Assembly (NCBI RefSeq): GCF_902705875.1
Contig: NZ_CACSIK010000001.1
Span: forward strand, 62,001 to 126,000
DNA from: Zhongshania aliphaticivorans
GTDB lineage: Bacteria > Pseudomonadota > Gammaproteobacteria > Pseudomonadales > Spongiibacteraceae
Direction: 5' to 3'
DNA: 64,000 nucleotides
Below, piece by piece: positions 53,625 through 64,000 of this stretch; the stretch's first letter is position 1; every line of letters starts with the position of its first letter. The translations under genes and the position numbers were made by a program. A model generated the notes under the pieces. That model searched no databases, was not told the DNA's origin, and saw only the letters and a list, made by a program, of their open reading frames with translations.

Positions 53625-54758
53625 ATGGCAATGAGTAAAATTGAAGACCTCATCCAGGATATTCGTCTGGGTAAAATGGTTATTTTAATGGATGATGAAG
53701 ATCGCGAAAATGAAGGTGATCTTGTCATGGCCGCCGAATGTGTCCGGCCACAAGATATCAATTTCATGGCCAAATATGGCCGTGGCTTAATATGTATGCC
53801 AATGACGCGCGAGCGTTGTAAACAGCTTGATTTACCCCTGATGGTAGACCGTAATGCGTCGGGCTTTGGCACAAAGTTCACCTTGTCTATTGAGGCGACA
53901 AAAGGCGTAACAACCGGCATCTCTGCCGCGGATCGCGCGCATACGGTAAGAACGGCGGCAGCGCGCAATGCGGTGGCGGCAGATATTGTGCAGCCGGGTC
54001 ATATTTTTCCGTTAATGTCAGAGCCCGGTGGGGTAATGAGCCGAGCGGGGCATACAGAGGCGGCCTGTGATTTGTCGCGTTTGGCCGGATTTGAAGCAAC
54101 CGGCGTAATTTGCGAGATTATGAACGAAGATGGCACCATGGCTCGCCGTGCAGATCTTGAAGTATTTGCCGCTGAGCATGATTTAAAAATGGGCACCATC
54201 GCCGATTTGATTCACTACCAAGTCTTGCATGAGCAGACAATTGAAAAAATCAGTAGCGCAACCATCGCCACCGATTTTGGTGAGTTTCTGTTGCATGCTT
54301 ATAAAGATTCTGTTGCTGGTGAAGTGCATTTTGCGGTTCAGAAAGGGGACATTAACGCTGATACCCCGACCCTGACACGGGTGCACTTGGGGTCGTCAAT
54401 TCGTGACTTGTTGCAAACTCAGCCGCCAGGTTCAACAACCGGTTGGAATATGCACCGCAGCTTAGAAACCATTGCTGAGCATGGTGGGGTGGTTGTACTG
54501 CTGGCTAATCGCGAGACGCCAGAATCTATCTTGGCAGATTTAGGTATTGCGCAAGGCACTAAGTCACCTCTGCAAGGTGACAGTGTGCAGTATCAAACCA
54601 CCTATTTTAATATTGGTCTTGGCTCGCAGATTTTGCGTGAGGTTGGTGTAGGTAAAATTCGTTTAATGGGTGCGCCGGTTAAATACAATGCAATCTCCGG
54701 GTTTGATTTAGAGGTTGTCGAGTTTGTTAGTCCAGATAACGTGGTAGCAAATAGTTAA
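53625..54758 (+). CDS. ribB: 3,4-dihydroxy-2-butanone 4-phosphate synthase with degenerate GTP cyclohydrolase II domain
   Basis: A 377-residue protein. The N-terminal half is the DHBP synthase: DDEDRENEGDLVMAAE (acidic metal site), MAKYGRGLICMP and GHTEAACDL. It makes the four-carbon precursor of the lumazine ring. The C-terminal half has the fold of GTP cyclohydrolase II, but the expected cysteine zinc ligands near RVHLGSSIRDLL are absent, so that activity is probably lost (RibBX-like). A separate ribA would be needed elsewhere. The ATG at 53625 is used; another lies two codons later. Confidence 0.9.
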   Translation: MAMSKIEDLIQDIRLGKMVILMDDEDRENEGDLVMAAECVRPQDINFMAKYGRGLICMPMTRERCKQLDLPLMVDRNASGFGTKFTLSIEATKGVTTGISAADRAHTVRTAAARNAVAADIVQPGHIFPLMSEPGGVMSRAGHTEAACDLSRLAGFEATGVICEIMNEDGTMARRADLEVFAAEHDLKMGTIADLIHYQVLHEQTIEKISSATIATDFGEFLLHAYKDSVAGEVHFAVQKGDINADTPTLTRVHLGSSIRDLLQTQPPGSTTGWNMHRSLETIAEHGGVVVLLANRETPESILADLGIAQGTKSPLQGDSVQYQTTYFNIGLGSQILREVGVGKIRLMGAPVKYNAISGFDLEVVEFVSPDNVVANS

Positions 54759-54811
54759 AAAATACTGCTGATTGTAGCTTTAAACTACGACTGCAAATTG
54801 GAAAGGAATAG

Positions 54812-55276
54812 ATGATGAAAACTATCGAAGGTAATTTTGTCGCGGTAGCGGGTAAATTTGCGATTGTGGTTGGTCGCTGGAACAGCTTTGTTGTAGAGAG
54901 TCTTTTGGAGGGCGCATTAGATACTTTGCGTCGTCATGGCGTAGCCGATGACAATATCACCATTATTCGAGCGCCTGGAGCCTTTGAAATCCCGCTAGTT
55001 TGCCAAAAAGTGGCCGACAGTAAAAATTACGATGCCATTATTGCGCTAGGTGCGGTAATTCGCGGTGGCACCCCGCACTTTGAATACGTTGCGGGTGAGT
55101 GTGTAAAAGGCCTGGCGCAGGTAACGATGCAGTACAGTGTGCCCGTTGCCTTTGGGGTCTTAACCGTAGACACCATTGAACAAGCTGTTGAGCGCGCTGG
55201 CACCAAAGCGGGCAATAAAGGTGAAGAAGCGGCGATGTCAGCAATTGAAATGGTCAGTTTGTTGAAGCAGCTGTAA
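54812..55276 (+). CDS. ribH: 6,7-dimethyl-8-ribityllumazine synthase
   Basis: A 154-residue subunit of the capsid- or pentamer-forming lumazine synthase, which joins 5-amino-6-ribitylaminouracil with dihydroxybutanone phosphate. Active-site regions: [30 protein letters not shown] and [30 protein letters not shown] precedes the ATG pair. It follows ribB by 53 bases. A terminator-like hairpin lies between it and nusB. Confidence 0.95.
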   Translation: MMKTIEGNFVAVAGKFAIVVGRWNSFVVESLLEGALDTLRRHGVADDNITIIRAPGAFEIPLVCQKVADSKNYDAIIALGAVIRGGTPHFEYVAGECVKGLAQVTMQYSVPVAFGVLTVDTIEQAVERAGTKAGNKGEEAAMSAIEMVSLLKQL

Positions 55277-55309
55277 GTTGTAAAGGCTGGGCTTTGCCCA
55301 GTATTGTTT

Positions 55310-55342
55310 CGTGCTGCCCTTAGGCGGTAGCACGGTTTTTTA
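55310..55342 (+). terminator. Terminator/attenuator between ribH and nusB
   Basis: Nine-pair stem CGTGCTGCC/GGTAGCACG with a seven-base loop, followed by a run of T residues; a smaller CTGGGC/GCCCAG hairpin precedes it. It would separate the riboflavin genes from nusB-thiL-pgpA, perhaps incompletely. Confidence 0.75.
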
Positions 55343-55376
55343 AGTGTGGTTTTTCCACCAAGCATGAGAATATTTT

Positions 55377-55883
55377 GTGGCTAATCGTCTCCCTAATCCA
55401 TCCCGCAACCAACTTGCGGCAGACCGGCGCAAAGCGCGTCATTATGCAATGCAGGCATTGTATCAATGGCATATGGCCGGCCAAGCATTGAATGAAATTG
55501 AAGCCCAATTTCAAACTGACTACGACATGACCCATGTCGATAAAGAGTTTTTTCACGACCTAGTACACAATATACCCGCTCAGATAACGGCCTTGCATGA
55601 GCTATTTGAAAAGCATTTAGATCGCAAAATAACGGATTTAGATCCCATTGAATTGTGTCTGTTGCGCATGGGCAGCTACGAGCTTTTACGCCGGATTGAT
55701 GTACCTTATAAAGTCGCGATTAATGAAACTATTAACCTCGGCAAACGCTTTGGCGCAACTGATGGATATCGCTACTTAAATGGCGTGTTAGATCGTGTGG
55801 CTGCAGAGTGTCGTGCGGTAGAAGTCGCTGCAGAAAAAAAGGGTAAAAACATCAAACCCAATAAACCGGACGCGGCAGAATAA
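55377..55883 (+). CDS. nusB: Transcription antitermination protein NusB
   Basis: A 168-residue all-helical RNA-binding protein that joins NusE to boxA RNA in rRNA antitermination. It starts at a GTG with a short GAGAAT site. Recognisable regions: RKARHYAMQALYQWHMAG, FHDLVHNIP, LDPIELCLLRMGSYELL and the conserved INETINLGKRFGATDGYRYLNGVLD. A basic tail (KKGKNIKPNKP) is extra. It follows ribH through a terminator. Confidence 0.94.
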   Translation: MANRLPNPSRNQLAADRRKARHYAMQALYQWHMAGQALNEIEAQFQTDYDMTHVDKEFFHDLVHNIPAQITALHELFEKHLDRKITDLDPIELCLLRMGSYELLRRIDVPYKVAINETINLGKRFGATDGYRYLNGVLDRVAAECRAVEVAAEKKGKNIKPNKPDAAE

Positions 55884-55901
55884 TCTGCCGATCAATGCAT
55901 T

Positions 55902-56870
55902 ATGCCGGCATCTGAGTTCGACATTATTCAGCGTTATTTTCGCGAAGGCGCTGGCCGGATTTCCGCAGCACAGGCGGAGCGTGTTCGCTGTGGAATAGGC
56001 GATGACTGTGCGGTGTTATCGCTTCCGGCGGGTGACGAAATGTTGCTGTCAGTTGATACCCTTGTCGAGTCAGTTCATTTTCCTGCCAACTATTCGCCGC
56101 AGTTACTCGCTCGTAGAGCGCTAGCTGTATGCGTGAGTGATTTGGCTGCCAGTGGCGCGTCGCCCATGGCTTTTACCTTGGCGCTGACTCTGCCTGCTGT
56201 TGATGAAGATTGGCTAGCGGCTTTTTCATCTTCTCTTGCAGACGCCGCCGCCGAATTCGGAATGATATTGGTGGGGGGAGATACCACCCGTGGGCCACTG
56301 TGTTTGAGTTTACAGGTAATGGGCTCGGCACCTGCAGGGCAGGCGTTATTGCGCAGTGGTGCCCAAGTCGGAGATGCCATTTTTGTTTCTGGTCACTTAG
56401 GTGATGCCAATGCAGCGCTGGCATTTTTAAATACAGAATCTTCCGAATTACTCCCTAGTCAGCGTGAGTTGCTTGCGCGTTATCATGCGCCAGTACCTCG
56501 TTTAGCGCTTGGGCAAAAATTGAGAAATCTCGCCACAGCCGCAATTGATATCTCCGATGGTCTAGTGGCAGATTTGGGGCATATATTAAAGGCGAGCGGC
56601 GTTGCTGGTGTTATTCGCCTGTCAGACTTGCCGATCTCGGCAGCGCTTGCTGAGCACGGTGGAAGCATTGATTCAGCCCTCAGCGGGGGTGATGATTATG
56701 AGCTTTGTTTTACCGCGCCAGCATCGCGCCGGGCGGAGGTTGTCGCGCTTGCACAAACATTAAACGTGGCCTTAACTGAGATAGGCTCTATTCAAGCTGG
56801 CAGCGGATTACGCTGCTTTGACGCGCAAAATAATGTGTATACACCAGTCGGTGGCTACCAACATTTTTAA
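55902..56870 (+). CDS. thiL: Thiamine-monophosphate kinase
   Basis: A 322-residue kinase of the AIRS/PurM family that makes thiamine diphosphate from thiamine monophosphate and ATP. GIGDDCAVLSLPAGDEMLLSVDTLVESVHFP is the nucleotide and metal start, DLAASGASPMAFTLALTLP the second block, GGDTTRGPL the third, and LSGGDDYELCFT the C-terminal motif. It works with the thi operon at 58.9-63 kb. Located between nusB and pgpA, the common order. Confidence 0.95.
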   Translation: MPASEFDIIQRYFREGAGRISAAQAERVRCGIGDDCAVLSLPAGDEMLLSVDTLVESVHFPANYSPQLLARRALAVCVSDLAASGASPMAFTLALTLPAVDEDWLAAFSSSLADAAAEFGMILVGGDTTRGPLCLSLQVMGSAPAGQALLRSGAQVGDAIFVSGHLGDANAALAFLNTESSELLPSQRELLARYHAPVPRLALGQKLRNLATAAIDISDGLVADLGHILKASGVAGVIRLSDLPISAALAEHGGSIDSALSGGDDYELCFTAPASRRAEVVALAQTLNVALTEIGSIQAGSGLRCFDAQNNVYTPVGGYQHF

Positions 56871-56888
56871 CGCTGGGTACTATTTAAT

Positions 56889-57365
56889 ATGGCAACAAAA
56901 ATTCCAGTTTCACTTTTAAAAAATCCGGTGCACCTTTTGTCGGTGGGGTTTGGTAGTGGTCTGGCAAAAAAAGCGCCCGGCACATTTGGTACTTTAGCCG
57001 CTCTGCCCATCTGGTATGTTTTGCAATTTTTATCGCCCGCTAATTATATTATTGCCTTGATCATTGCGTTTGCTGCAGGGGTTTATTTTTGTGGTGAAAC
57101 TGCAAAAGCCTTAGGGGTACACGATCACGGTGGCATTGTTTGGGATGAATTTGTCGGTGTGTGGATTGCGCTATTTTTAGTGCCACTTAGTCTTTTTTGG
57201 GTGGCGCTGGGCTTTGCTTTATTTCGGCTATTTGATATTTGGAAACCGTGGCCCATCCGCGTGTTGGATGCCAAAGTGCACGGCGGTCTGGGTATTATGA
57301 TCGACGATGTACTTGCAGGGATATATGCCTTTGTTATTTTGCAGCTGTGTTTTGTTTTAAGTTAA
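56889..57365 (+). CDS. pgpA: Phosphatidylglycerophosphatase A
   Basis: A 158-residue inner-membrane phosphatase that releases phosphatidylglycerol from phosphatidylglycerol phosphate. GSGLAKKAPGTFGTLAALP (about 24-42) and WDEFVGVWIALFL (about 93) carry the conserved acidic and glycine residues; the C-terminal LGIMIDDVLAGIYAFV is typical. Three to four membrane helices. It follows thiL by 18 bases. Confidence 0.93.
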   Translation: MATKIPVSLLKNPVHLLSVGFGSGLAKKAPGTFGTLAALPIWYVLQFLSPANYIIALIIAFAAGVYFCGETAKALGVHDHGGIVWDEFVGVWIALFLVPLSLFWVALGFALFRLFDIWKPWPIRVLDAKVHGGLGIMIDDVLAGIYAFVILQLCFVLS

Positions 57366-57421
57366 TCGCGAATTTGCTCACAAAGCACTGAGCCGCATTG
57401 TTTATTTAAGCGAGGAAGATC

Positions 57422-58618
57422 ATGGTCACACTAGGAACGCCATTTAGCCATACCGCGTGTAAAGTTTTACTTTGTGGCGCCGGAGAGCTCGGCAAAGAAG
57501 TTGCTATTGAATTACAGCGCTTGGGTGCGGAAGTGATTGCCTGTGATCGATACGAGAATGCACCGGCCATGCAAGTGGCTGATCGCAGCCACACATTCTC
57601 TATGTTGGATGGCGCTGAATTACGACGCGTCATCGAATTGGAAAAACCAGATTATATTGTGCCGGAAATTGAAGCCATCGCAACGGACACGCTGCTTGAG
57701 CTAGAGCGAGAAGGCTTTAATGTGGTTCCCACTGCGCGTGCCGCACAGCTCACCATGAACCGTGAAGGCATTCGTCGCCTAGTGGCTGAAAAACTCGAAT
57801 TGCCTACCTCCAGTTATCGCTTTGCTGACAGCAAAGAAGAGTTCGATGCTGCCGTTGCTGAAATAGGTTTGCCCTGTGTGGTTAAGCCCATTATGAGCTC
57901 GTCGGGCAAGGGGCAGAGCTTGGTGAAGCGTTTGACCGACATTGATGCCGCTTGGAGTTACGCCCAAGAAGGTGGTCGCGCTGGTGCCGGTCGCGTCATT
58001 GTTGAAGGCTTTGTCGATTTCGATTATGAAATTACATTGCTCACTATTCGTCATCGCGGCGCGAGTGATGATACGGATACCAGTTACTGTGCACCCATTG
58101 GCCACTTGCAGAAAGACGGTGATTATCAAGAGTCTTGGCAGCCGCAGTCAATGTCAGATACTGCTTTACAGCGCTCACAAGAGATTGCCGAGCAGGTAAC
58201 GGCGGCGCTGGGCGGCTGGGGTTTATTCGGCGTTGAATTGTTTGTGAAGGGCGACGAGGTGATTTTTAGTGAAGTGTCGCCGCGCCCGCATGACACTGGG
58301 CTAGTCACGTTAATGTCACAAGATCTTTCCGAATTTGCCCTTCATGCGCGTGCCATACTGGGTTTGCCTATCCCCAATATTCAGCAACATGGCCCCTCGG
58401 CATCTGCAGTCATTTTGGTAGAGGGTGAATCTAAGCGAGTATCATTTGGCAATTTAGAATTTGCTCTAGAGGCGCCTGATACCCAACTCCGTTTGTTTGG
58501 CAAACCCGAAGTGAGTGGCAAGCGACGCATGGGCGTTGGCCTTGCGCGTGGTGCCGACATTGAAGAGGCGCGGAGCAAAGCGCGATCAGTGGCAGCAGCT
58601 GTTATTGTGACTTTATAA
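57422..58618 (+). CDS. purT: Formate-dependent phosphoribosylglycinamide formyltransferase (PurT)
   Basis: A 398-residue ATP-grasp enzyme that adds formate, via formyl phosphate, to GAR in purine synthesis. The N-terminal part has [22 protein letters not shown]; the ATP-binding loop is [12 protein letters not shown]; metal ligands lie in [26 protein letters not shown]. Length matches the E. coli protein (392). It stands between pgpA and the thi riboswitch, with its own 56-base upstream gap. Confidence 0.95.
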   Translation: MVTLGTPFSHTACKVLLCGAGELGKEVAIELQRLGAEVIACDRYENAPAMQVADRSHTFSMLDGAELRRVIELEKPDYIVPEIEAIATDTLLELEREGFNVVPTARAAQLTMNREGIRRLVAEKLELPTSSYRFADSKEEFDAAVAEIGLPCVVKPIMSSSGKGQSLVKRLTDIDAAWSYAQEGGRAGAGRVIVEGFVDFDYEITLLTIRHRGASDDTDTSYCAPIGHLQKDGDYQESWQPQSMSDTALQRSQEIAEQVTAALGGWGLFGVELFVKGDEVIFSEVSPRPHDTGLVTLMSQDLSEFALHARAILGLPIPNIQQHGPSASAVILVEGESKRVSFGNLEFALEAPDTQLRLFGKPEVSGKRRMGVGLARGADIEEARSKARSVAAAVIVTL

Positions 58619-58690
58619 AAAGCTAAACTTATTTTATGGCGTAAACAATTTGGCTTGTTATTCGTAAGTCATGCGCCTACACTTCTTAAC

Positions 58691-58785
58691 TCTTGTCGGG
58701 GTGCCTGCGCGTAAGCGCACAAGGCTGAGATCGTTTTCGAATCCCGTATTACCTGATCTGGATAATGCCAGCGTAGGAAACAAGA
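58691..58785 (+). promoter_or_regulatory. TPP riboswitch (THI element)
   Basis: A thiamine diphosphate aptamer upstream of thiC. P1 pairs TCTTG with CAAGA. Conserved cores: GCTGAGA (58733-58739) and ACCTGATCTGGATAATGCCAGCG (58751-58773, quoted in part in two blocks: ACCTGATCTGGATAATG, CCAGCG). The downstream GTTTCC (58837-58842) can pair with GGAAAC in the 3' end of the aptamer, and a GGCG/CGCC hairpin lies nearby, so the switch could control transcription or the start region of thiC. Confidence 0.93.
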
Positions 58786-58814
58786 TATTCTCAGCAGAGG
58801 TCCCTCTGTCGTGA

Positions 58815-60803
<1,989 letters not shown>

Positions 60804-61937
60804 ATGCCGATGAGTTCATCACTGCCTAATTCGCAATGCGTAAATACCTGCAAGTCAACGCAGGCCAAGACCATAGGTATTGCCGGCGCTGGCTTGTTGG
60901 GACGCTTGCTAGCGTGGAAGCTATTGCAGCAGGGTTACAAGGTTACCTTGTTTGATCGCGGCAGCCGCGCGGCAGAGCTAAGCGCCGCGAAGGTTGCTGC
61001 GTCTATGCTGGCGCCGTATAGCGAAGTGGTTAGTGCCGAGCGCAAGGTGTTTGACTGGGGCCGCATGGCATTAAGCTGGTGGCCAAAAGAACTAGCGGCC
61101 TTAGCGCAGATGACAGGGCAGCATGTCGACTTTGCGACAGACGGTAGTATCGTCATTGCGCACGACTTAGATAAATCCAGCTTGACGAATTTTGAGCATC
61201 AGTTACGGGAGAAAGTGCCTGATTGCGCAGAATATATTGAGTGTATTGAGCGTGATCGGCTGGCAGTCTTAGAGCCTGAATTGGCGGAACGGTATTGCGG
61301 CGGTTTGTTTTTGGCCGAAGAGGGCTATCTTGATAATGAGGCGTTATTGCACTCATTGGTGCTGGGCATTACGGCGCTCGGTGGGGTGTGGTGTGAATAT
61401 ACTGAAGTAGAGCGCGTTACTGCTGGAAGAATACATCTGGCAACGCAGCAGCATTGTTTTGATGTGGCTATTGATAGTCGGGGCATGGGCGCGCAAGCGC
61501 AGTTGCCGGCCTTGCGTGGAGTAAGGGGAGAGGTGCTGTGGGTGCATGCGCCAGAGGTTTCGTTACAGCGACCGGTAAGGTTGATGCATCCACGCTATAA
61601 ATTATATATTTCTCCGCGCTCGGGGCAGCGCTACGTGATTGGCGCCACTGAGATAGAAAGTGAATCTATGCAGCCGGTGACTGTGCGCTCAAGCCTTGAG
61701 TTGCTGTCCGCACTTTACAGTGTCCACAGCGGATTTGCTGAGGCCACCGTGCTGCACGCCTATGCGCATTGTCGACCAGCCATGCCAGATAATTTGCCAA
61801 TCATCCATAGTGAACCCGGTTTGCTACGGGTAAATGGTTTATACAGGCACGGCTATTTACTCAGTCCCTATGTGGTTGAATCAGCCTTGAAAAAACTTAT
61901 CGACTGCAATGATCTTGCTACAGAAATTAATCACTAA
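60804..61937 (+). CDS. thiO: Glycine oxidase ThiO
   Basis: A 377-residue FAD-dependent amino-acid oxidase. N-terminal dinucleotide motif GIAGAGLLGRLLAWKLLQQG (about 25-45), AAKVAASMLAPYSEV after it, and the C-terminal NGLYRHGYLLSPYVVESALK. It makes dehydroglycine from glycine for thiazole synthesis, an aerobic alternative to ThiH. It starts directly after the thiC stop. Confidence 0.9.
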   Translation: MPMSSSLPNSQCVNTCKSTQAKTIGIAGAGLLGRLLAWKLLQQGYKVTLFDRGSRAAELSAAKVAASMLAPYSEVVSAERKVFDWGRMALSWWPKELAALAQMTGQHVDFATDGSIVIAHDLDKSSLTNFEHQLREKVPDCAEYIECIERDRLAVLEPELAERYCGGLFLAEEGYLDNEALLHSLVLGITALGGVWCEYTEVERVTAGRIHLATQQHCFDVAIDSRGMGAQAQLPALRGVRGEVLWVHAPEVSLQRPVRLMHPRYKLYISPRSGQRYVIGATEIESESMQPVTVRSSLELLSALYSVHSGFAEATVLHAYAHCRPAMPDNLPIIHSEPGLLRVNGLYRHGYLLSPYVVESALKKLIDCNDLATEINH

Positions 61938-61954
61938 TTAGCGAGTTAATTCCC

Positions 61955-62173
61955 ATGGATGATGATCATAAAATCACCGTCAGCGTTAATAATGAAAACA
62001 AGATTTGTTCAGCAAAAAAAGCGTTATCTGAACAATTGATTCAGTGGGGCTTTGAGGCCGGCAAGGTTGCTGTCGCTGTTAATGAAGGCTTTGTACCGCG
62101 CTCCCAATATCAACATTATTGTTTGCAAGAGGGTGACAAAGTCGATGTATTGGCGCCGGTGCAGGGCGGCTGA
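61955..62173 (+). CDS. thiS: Thiamine biosynthesis sulfur carrier protein
   Basis: A 72-residue ubiquitin-like sulfur carrier with the C-terminal Gly-Gly (VDVLAPVQGG) that is adenylated and thiocarboxylated by ThiF. The body (INVAVNEGFVPRSQYQHY-type region) is typical. It lies between thiO and thiG and gives sulfur to the thiazole. Confidence 0.92.
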   Translation: MDDDHKITVSVNNENKICSAKKALSEQLIQWGFEAGKVAVAVNEGFVPRSQYQHYCLQEGDKVDVLAPVQGG

Positions 62174-62203
62174 ACGTATTAGATATTAATTGAGTAATTC
62201 CTT

Positions 62204-63004
62204 ATGGATAAGCAAATACAAGATACGTGGACGCTCTATGGACAAACATTTACCAGCCGTTTGTTAATAGGCAGTGCCTTGTATCCATCGCCCGCGATTA
62301 TGCGTGATGCCATCAATGAATCTGGTGCCAATATCGTCACGGTATCGCTGCGCCGACAGTCGCCCGAGCAAGGTGGCGGAGAGGGATTCTGGCGGCAGTT
62401 AAAAGCAATGAACAAAACATTGTTGCCCAATACCGCAGGTTGTCACAGCGTGAAAGAGGCGGTGACCTTGGCGCAAATGTCACGGGAGTTATTTGCAACC
62501 GACTGGTTAAAGTTAGAAGTAGTAGGTGACGATTACAATCTGCAGCCTGACCCTATGGCCACGATAGAGGCCGCTGAACAATTAATAAAGTTGGGTTTCA
62601 AGGTGTTTCCTTACTGCACTGATGACTTGGTGGTGTGCCAGCGCTTGCGCGATGTGGGCTGCCAAGTATTAATGCCCTGGGGCTCACCGATTGGCACCGG
62701 CCGTGGTTTGATGAATCCCTACAATTTACAAACTATTCGTGACCGTATTCCTGACTTACCATTGATTATTGACGCCGGCATAGGCAAACCCTCTCATGCA
62801 GTACAGGCCTTGGAGTTGGGCTTTGACGGTATTTTACTTAATACCGCCGTAGCGCAGGCGGGAGATCCCATTAACATGGCATCTGCATTTAAACACGCTG
62901 TGGCAGCGGGGCGGTTGGCACAGCAGGCCGGTGCCATGCCTGAGCGGCAAACGGCATCGCCATCAACACCAACGCTAGGCATGCCTTTTTGGCATCAGCA
63001 ATAG
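62204..63004 (+). CDS. thiG: Thiazole synthase
   Basis: A 266-residue TIM-barrel enzyme that joins deoxyxylulose phosphate, dehydroglycine and ThiS thiocarboxylate into the thiazole phosphate. [41 protein letters not shown] (with the Schiff-base lysine), [13 protein letters not shown] and [30 protein letters not shown] are family motifs. The last 20 residues are less conserved. It ends the thi operon seen here; thiE, thiD and thiF are not in the window. Confidence 0.95.
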   Translation: MDKQIQDTWTLYGQTFTSRLLIGSALYPSPAIMRDAINESGANIVTVSLRRQSPEQGGGEGFWRQLKAMNKTLLPNTAGCHSVKEAVTLAQMSRELFATDWLKLEVVGDDYNLQPDPMATIEAAEQLIKLGFKVFPYCTDDLVVCQRLRDVGCQVLMPWGSPIGTGRGLMNPYNLQTIRDRIPDLPLIIDAGIGKPSHAVQALELGFDGILLNTAVAQAGDPINMASAFKHAVAAGRLAQQAGAMPERQTASPSTPTLGMPFWHQQ

Positions 63005-63195
63005 CAAACGTATTTCTCGCGTGTGCACGTAGATGTAGGCTGATCTTGTCATGGTTGTATCCCATGATCGTAAGGTAGCTAGTGATCGAATAGTCTGAAG
63101 TTAATAAAGAATGGTTAGAGCTGGACTGTGGCGGCGGTCATTAGGGCGTGGTGTTGGCCCTTATCTTTTAGGTTTTAAATAGTGCGGTGTGAATC
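63005..63195. other. Intergenic stretch, no gene seen
   Basis: Between the end of thiG and the TonB receptor terminator. Convergent region with no open frame of note. Confidence 0.4.
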
Positions 63196-63224
63196 GAAGA
63201 AAAATGCCCCGCTGAGCGAGGCAT
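63196..63224 (-). terminator. Terminator of the TonB-dependent receptor gene
   Basis: Minus-strand hairpin ATGCC/GGCAT extended by CGC/GCG, followed by TTTTTCTTC, 15 bases after the receptor stop codon. Confidence 0.8.
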
Positions 63225-63238
63225 GAGAGGGTATTGGA

Positions 63239-64000
63239 TTACAGGTGGTACCGGGCACCTATTTCGACAGAGTGTTCAGGACCGACATAGATGCCTTGAC
63301 GCAAGCCAGTGATGTAACGTTTGTTTGTTAAGTTTTTCAGTGCGCCAAAAAAAGTCAAACTCTCGTTGAGTTTGTACTGTGCCATGAGATCCATGACAGT
63401 ATATGAGGATATCTTGCCACCCCAGATTCCCCCAGCTGCATCGCTGGGAATATCTTCAATATTAGAGGCGTCGCCATACTGTTCGCCACGGTAGTGGGCA
63501 GTTAAGGTTGCGCTCAATTTTTCAGCATTGTAGTTAAGCGCAAGATTACCTAAGTACTTTGGTGCGTAAGGTAAGCGGTTGCCTTGGTTGGCGCCAGTTT
63601 TAAACTCGGATTGCGGCACCCAGGTCGCGTTACCATCTATGCTGAAGCCGCCACCTAACTCATAGCCAAGGAGAAATTCCATACCCTGATGCTTAGTTTC
63701 GCCAGCATTAGACTGAGAGAGGTTTGGGTCACTATTCCCCGTCACTACCTGGTTATCAAATTCCATATAGAAGGCGGCGACTTCATAGCTAATGGCGCCT
63801 TGTGTACCACGAATCCCCATTTCATAATTTACGGAACGTTCACCATCTAAGTTTTGGTCGGTTAGGCCATCAAGGGCAACGCCATTTGAAGCTGGAGAAA
63901 ATGCCTTGTATACGCCGCCGTAAAGCTGAGCTGATTCATTTAATTCGTAGGTGGCACCCACGCCAGGCAGTAATTCAGTATTGCTGGTATCAGCCGAAGC
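63239..64000 (-). CDS. TonB-dependent receptor, C-terminal part (cut by window edge)
   Basis: The 3' part of a gene (about 254 codons) open to the right edge of the window, so the start is not visible. It is a beta-barrel end: LLPGVGATYELNESAQLYGGVYKAFSPAS, NYEMGIRGTQGAISYEVAAFYMEF, MEFLLGYELGGGFSIDGNATWVP, and a last aromatic-ended strand (VEIGARYHL). YELN/RY strands and the TonB-receptor barrel fold are clear; the ligand (siderophore, iron dicitrate or other) cannot be told from this part. It converges on thiG. Confidence 0.85.
   Translation of the reverse strand, partial: ASADTSNTELLPGVGATYELNESAQLYGGVYKAFSPASNGVALDGLTDQNLDGERSVNYEMGIRGTQGAISYEVAAFYMEFDNQVVTGNSDPNLSQSNAGETKHQGMEFLLGYELGGGFSIDGNATWVPQSEFKTGANQGNRLPYAPKYLGNLALNYNAEKLSATLTAHYRGEQYGDASNIEDIPSDAAGGIWGGKISSYTVMDLMAQYKLNESLTFFGALKNLTNKRYITGLRQGIYVGPEHSVEIGARYHL

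Overview
The window is about 64 kb of a gammaproteobacterial chromosome. The evidence is protein similarity and gene order: a finR/fpr divergent pair, argS-SPOR-hslV-hslU-DUF971, priA/rpmE/malic enzyme, nrdR-ribD-ribE-ribB-ribH-nusB-thiL-pgpA, E. coli-like cmoM, asnS, rnb and ettA, and an NsrR-type Rrf2 regulator. The mix resembles marine Pseudomonadales/Cellvibrionales (for example Spongiibacteraceae), but that placement is inference from recalled families. No rRNA, tRNA or CRISPR array was seen.

Layout. 0-5 kb: envelope and conserved unknown proteins (DUF2889, DUF4345, DUF4126, an OmpA protein and a TpsB/FhaC-like barrel). 5-9 kb: a MarR/Bcr-type efflux pair with two clear operator palindromes, and finR/fpr. 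9-16 kb: a hydrolase, a MAPEG protein, a large CehA/McbA-type PHP metallohydrolase, an OmpA lipoprotein, a LEA-2 lipoprotein and an orphan ParA. 16-25 kb: an E. coli-type riboflavin synthase paralogue, a flavin oxidoreductase, cmoM, a GDPD, asnS, an NsrR/truncated-globin pair with a recognisable NsrR operator, and RNase II. 26-37 kb: PIN-PhoH protein, DUF971, hslUV behind a sigma32-like promoter, argS, priA, rpmE and malic enzyme.

37-42.7 kb: a LysR regulator faces an acyl-CoA dehydrogenase, SDR, APH-like kinase, histidine phosphatase and SDR series. The dehydrogenase and kinase look like a split version of ACAD10/11, so the cluster probably breaks down a hydroxylated acid through a phosphorylated acyl-CoA.

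42.7-48 kb is the accessory region: A+T-rich and full of relics. It holds a BrnT/BrnA toxin-antitoxin pair, an IS3-family remnant with an internal deletion, a 3' fragment of a group II intron, a ParE toxin killed by a nonsense codon and a hexanucleotide expansion, its intact antitoxin, and a second group II intron from which almost the whole reverse transcriptase has been lost. These are followed by an apparently intact pair: an AIPR (abortive-infection type) protein and an extra signal peptidase I. That pair is the best candidate for a poorly described system.

48-64 kb is core metabolism: ettA, glyA, the nrdR/riboflavin/nusB/thiL/pgpA series, purT, a TPP riboswitch with thiC-thiO-thiS-thiG, and the 3' part of a TonB-dependent receptor that runs off the right edge. 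The riboflavin genes supply lumazine and flavins, and the thi operon makes the pyrimidine and thiazole halves of thiamine, which ThiL then phosphorylates.
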